From the NCBI GenBank assembly GCA_002633025.1, contig NMRB01000018.1, positions 934,526-998,525 of the forward strand: a stretch of 64,000 nt of DNA, written 5' to 3'. The notes beneath the pieces were generated by a model that was not told where the DNA came from, did not search any database, and saw only the letters and a list, made by a program, of their open reading frames with translations. Source of the stretch: Notospermus geniculatus. Taxonomy: Eukaryota; Nemertea; Pilidiophora; Heteronemertea; Lineidae. Made by a program: the position numbers and the translations under genes. Position 1 is the stretch's first letter; each line of letters opens with the position of its first letter. Shown here in pieces: positions 61,501 through 64,000 of this stretch.

Positions 61501-62543
61501 ATAAGCTTATGTAATATTTAAATCATTGGTCAATCTTAATGGCTAATTAAAAGGCAAAGTTACTACCCTTCATGCATTGTCATGACCTTGTAATATGACA
61601 TAGTGGAAAAGAAACTCCTTTATGTATTTTTCCTGTATCATCACATATTAAAAAAAAAATATCTCAAATATCACAAATAGGGTTCATGGCGTCGTTCCCA
61701 TTTCAAGAAAAACGTATAAGATTATCAGATTACGCCTTATAGGAATTATTAATTATTATTAAATTACTTTAACCTGACGTAAGGTGCTATAAATGTGTTG
61801 CCCGCTCAGACAAGGTTTGCGTCCTTCCCCCAACACATCGTCACCCTTGACACCCTTTCCCCCAAACCCCTCATTGACCAAAGGATGTTTAACGCAAGTC
61901 GACAAACCAAAATAATCTAATCGACCCCATCCTTCATTTACCAATGTCTCGTCAAATCGAGGGCAACGCTAGGTTATTACCTGGATAGGAACTTCAATAG
62001 GATTCATCAATTAGTGATTACACCCTTTGTTAGGGACATAAATTATCCTGCTCGGACAAAATTGGAAGGTAAACGAAGGCGTCATTGTCAATGCTGTTGA
62101 TCCAGCGAGGAGGAGAGTCGTTCCGTTGCGCCAAGGAGCAGGATTTCTAGGATAACTGCTGATGAAGCCTCTTAACTCGACTGGAATCGGTAGGAATTAG
62201 CGTGAAGCACTCGCCTCGACGCGTATAAGGCAAGGGGTTGTGGCAAAGCCGCGAGTTTGTTGGCAATTGGAACGTTCGCTCCGGTGTTGGCTGTCAGTTC
62301 TCGGCGGATTGATTGACAGGAGCGCTATATTGACACATGGCATGGGTGGGTGGTCACATTGTAGTAAACAATAGCCAATTACATCGTTCGGCCTCTTGGG
62401 AATCATCCTTCGCATTCTGTTGAAAACATCGTCCGCGTGTTTTTCTCGGAGACGTTCATTGATAGCGAGCAGACAACCGAAATCCGCAGTACTCGTCATC
62501 GTCCATTCAGAACATATCTCTTAACTCACTCCAGAACTTTACC
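58571..62543. other. No recognised gene; possible minus-strand first exon
   Basis: Nothing conserved is seen except a possible exon at 60079-60235 (-), listed separately. The last ~400 bases are presumably the promoter and 5' UTR of the Vsx-like gene; they include ATAGCCAATTACATCG with a CCAAT box. Confidence 0.4.
60079..60235 (-). other. Possible first coding exon, unknown protein
   Basis: On the minus strand, ATG at 60235 opens 52 codons (MSKCGQLELTLEFSVNKEDS...) of natural composition, ending at a donor-like CCG|GTACGT. In the unspliced frame the stop follows within three codons, as expected if the exon ends there. No downstream exon was identified and no family is recognised. Confidence 0.25.
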
Positions 62544-62958
62544 ATGAATTCCGTTATGAATTCTTTGCCTCCTCTTTCCATGCCTGGATCAGCTCAAAAT
62601 TTTCTCGGTCCTCAACAGAGATTTTACAATGCCTCACAGCCCTCAATGCAACAGCGTTCTTCCTTCGCCATCCAAGAGCTTTTAGGAATTGGACAAACAC
62701 AGTGCCAAGCTTCGGTGCCAATGACCACAAGTTCGCCAAATTATAACGCCTTACAAAGTTTTGGGACCATGGGCCAAGGGGGTGCTAATAATCCCGGGTC
62801 GAATTTTTGCTCTTCCGTGTCAGCGACTTCATATCAGTGGCGACCAGGTCTGATGCCTGGCTTCTCATCAAGGATCGGAGATTCTGGAGGAGGGTCCGTA
62901 CCCATGATAGGACAACCAGTAAACTGGGGAGAGAGGAACAACCTGACACCAAATTCCG
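62544..62958 (+). CDS. Vsx-like paired-type homeobox protein, first coding exon (3' partial)
   Basis: ATG at 62544 opens 138 codons, ending in a strong donor (TCCG|GTAAGT) with one base left over. Residues 41-49 read FAIQELLGI, matching the octapeptide-like motif (FAIQELLGL/FGIQEILGL) near the N-terminus of visual-system homeobox (Vsx/Chx10/ceh-10) proteins. That motif recruits Groucho-type corepressors. The rest is Ser/Gln/Gly/Met-rich and disordered-looking, as usual ahead of the homeodomain. The homeodomain and CVC exons would lie beyond 64000. Other paired-like genes with octapeptides (Rx, Arx, Alx) have different wording, so Vsx is the best call, but the homeodomain is needed to confirm it. 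Confidence 0.65.
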
Positions 62959-64000
62959 GTAAGTAGGCTTTCCTTTAAAAACTTCCTTAAACAATCCATC
63001 ACTCCAGAAGTGCAGCAGAATCTGCATCTCGGATGCTGGATTCCTGCATTATATCCCAGATGATTATTGATCTCAAAAATCAATTAGACCTGTTGCAATG
63101 ACATGATTTATTGATTATGATTAATTATTTATCGTGTTGGCGCTGTGCTAATGAATGATCATTTCTTATCAATATGTCAAGTGGTGCCCATTGCAAATGC
63201 GTTTAACGACGTGACAATTGCTGAGCATATTTACAAATTGGCGATGAAGAGGCCACTAATATTTTCTGTCGTCATATTCTTGAGTTCTTTTAAAGCTTAG
63301 AGAGTTGAAGCTGTCCGCAAATTCGAAATTTCAGTGTTGATAGGCTGTCACGGAAGCTCCTAATTTCGGACTTTTTTTTTGACCAGTAAAAACTTCATAA
63401 CTGAATGTATGTTATTTCGCAATTCATTTTGCCTTTAATAAATAGGTCTCCACTGATTTTAATAAATACAGATATGTATTCTAAAGCAATCTAAGAATAC
63501 ATTAATTCTGTAATGCGTGTCTCAGAAGTTTTCATGCTGTGATTCATTGATGATGCAAGGTATGAATCGTATGTTTCAGCAAAGCATTTATTGGTTTCAA
63601 CGGTCAACTTCTAAACAAATTCATGTAGCATGTGCTCAAAAATTTTCATTCTGGAATTTGTATACAAGCACATAAACATTGCCGTCTACACAGTCCAAAC
63701 CCTTGGCCGACCTCCGACAGAGACAACATTCGTTAAGGATGTGCAATGTGATTTTAAGTGAATTTAAGTCCAATTTACCAATGTTCAGGACAAGAGTAGA
63801 AATCATTACATGCCTAATCTAATCAAAGAAGTTGTCCTCGAATCGTATATTCAATGACGTTCAAGGGACCTGATCTCTGCCTTGATCAGTTTATAAGCAC
63901 AGCATGTGGCTTCGAAAACTCGGGAACGTTCCACTTTTTTAAAAGTCCCATTTCTGGACACTAAAAGTTTTTTTTATTTCCTTTCCAGATAAACACTTAT
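62959..64000 (+). other. Intron 1 of the Vsx-like gene
   Basis: AT-rich sequence following the donor at 62959. No further exon is recognisable before the window ends. The last bases (TTTTTTTATTTCCTTTCCAG at 63968-63987) look like a splice acceptor, so the next exon may start at about 63988, too short here to identify. Confidence 0.5.

Overview
The window looks like nuclear DNA from a marine invertebrate, most likely a deuterostome of the echinoderm/hemichordate kind. This rests on GT-AG introns, low gene density, a STUM/SPEC3-family gene, a Vsx-like homeobox first exon, a canonical animal ribosomal protein gene, very many short palindromic (MITE-like) elements, and recurrent TAGGCCTA and TACATGTA motifs. 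The species assignment is an inference. There are no bacterial operons, CRISPR arrays or phage features.

Layout. Positions 1-31000 are repeat-dominated: a ~1 kb tandem duplication (1393-3459), an ~800-bp tandem duplication (25185-26704), and more than a dozen inverted-repeat elements, some nested in each other. I recognise no conserved gene there. At 31066-31529 (+) lie the last two coding exons of RPS29; its first exon is not visible and probably falls in the 147-base N gap at 30826-30972 or farther upstream. From 35403 to 41621 (+) a four-exon gene encodes a 588-residue protein of unknown family ending in a cysteine-rich tail. Its first intron holds a ~1.16-kb segment present twice across a single N, with LTR-like features. 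Facing it on the minus strand, 47268-43683 is a three-exon STUM-domain gene (697 residues), and beyond it 52533-50942 (-) is a three-exon gene that I reconstructed from splice sites. The latter encodes 248 residues with four 15-residue repeats and a C-terminal Cys-Cys-Cys-Thr-Ile-Leu that reads as a CaaX prenylation box. A possible two-exon gene (102 residues) lies at 57692-58570 (+). The window ends with the first coding exon of a Vsx-type paired-like homeobox gene (62544-62958, +), whose homeodomain exons lie outside the window.

Working together. RPS29 is a housekeeping ribosomal gene and the Vsx exon a developmental regulator, and neither is functionally linked to its neighbours. The 588-residue gene, the STUM gene and the CaaX gene sit side by side. 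All three products look membrane-associated (cysteine tail, two membrane segments, lipid anchor), but a shared function is speculation.

Assembly caution. Several single-N junctions (35670, 38305, 49322) are flanked by near-identical sequence on both sides, the signature of unmerged overlapping contigs or haplotypes. The duplications there should not be read as biology without checking.
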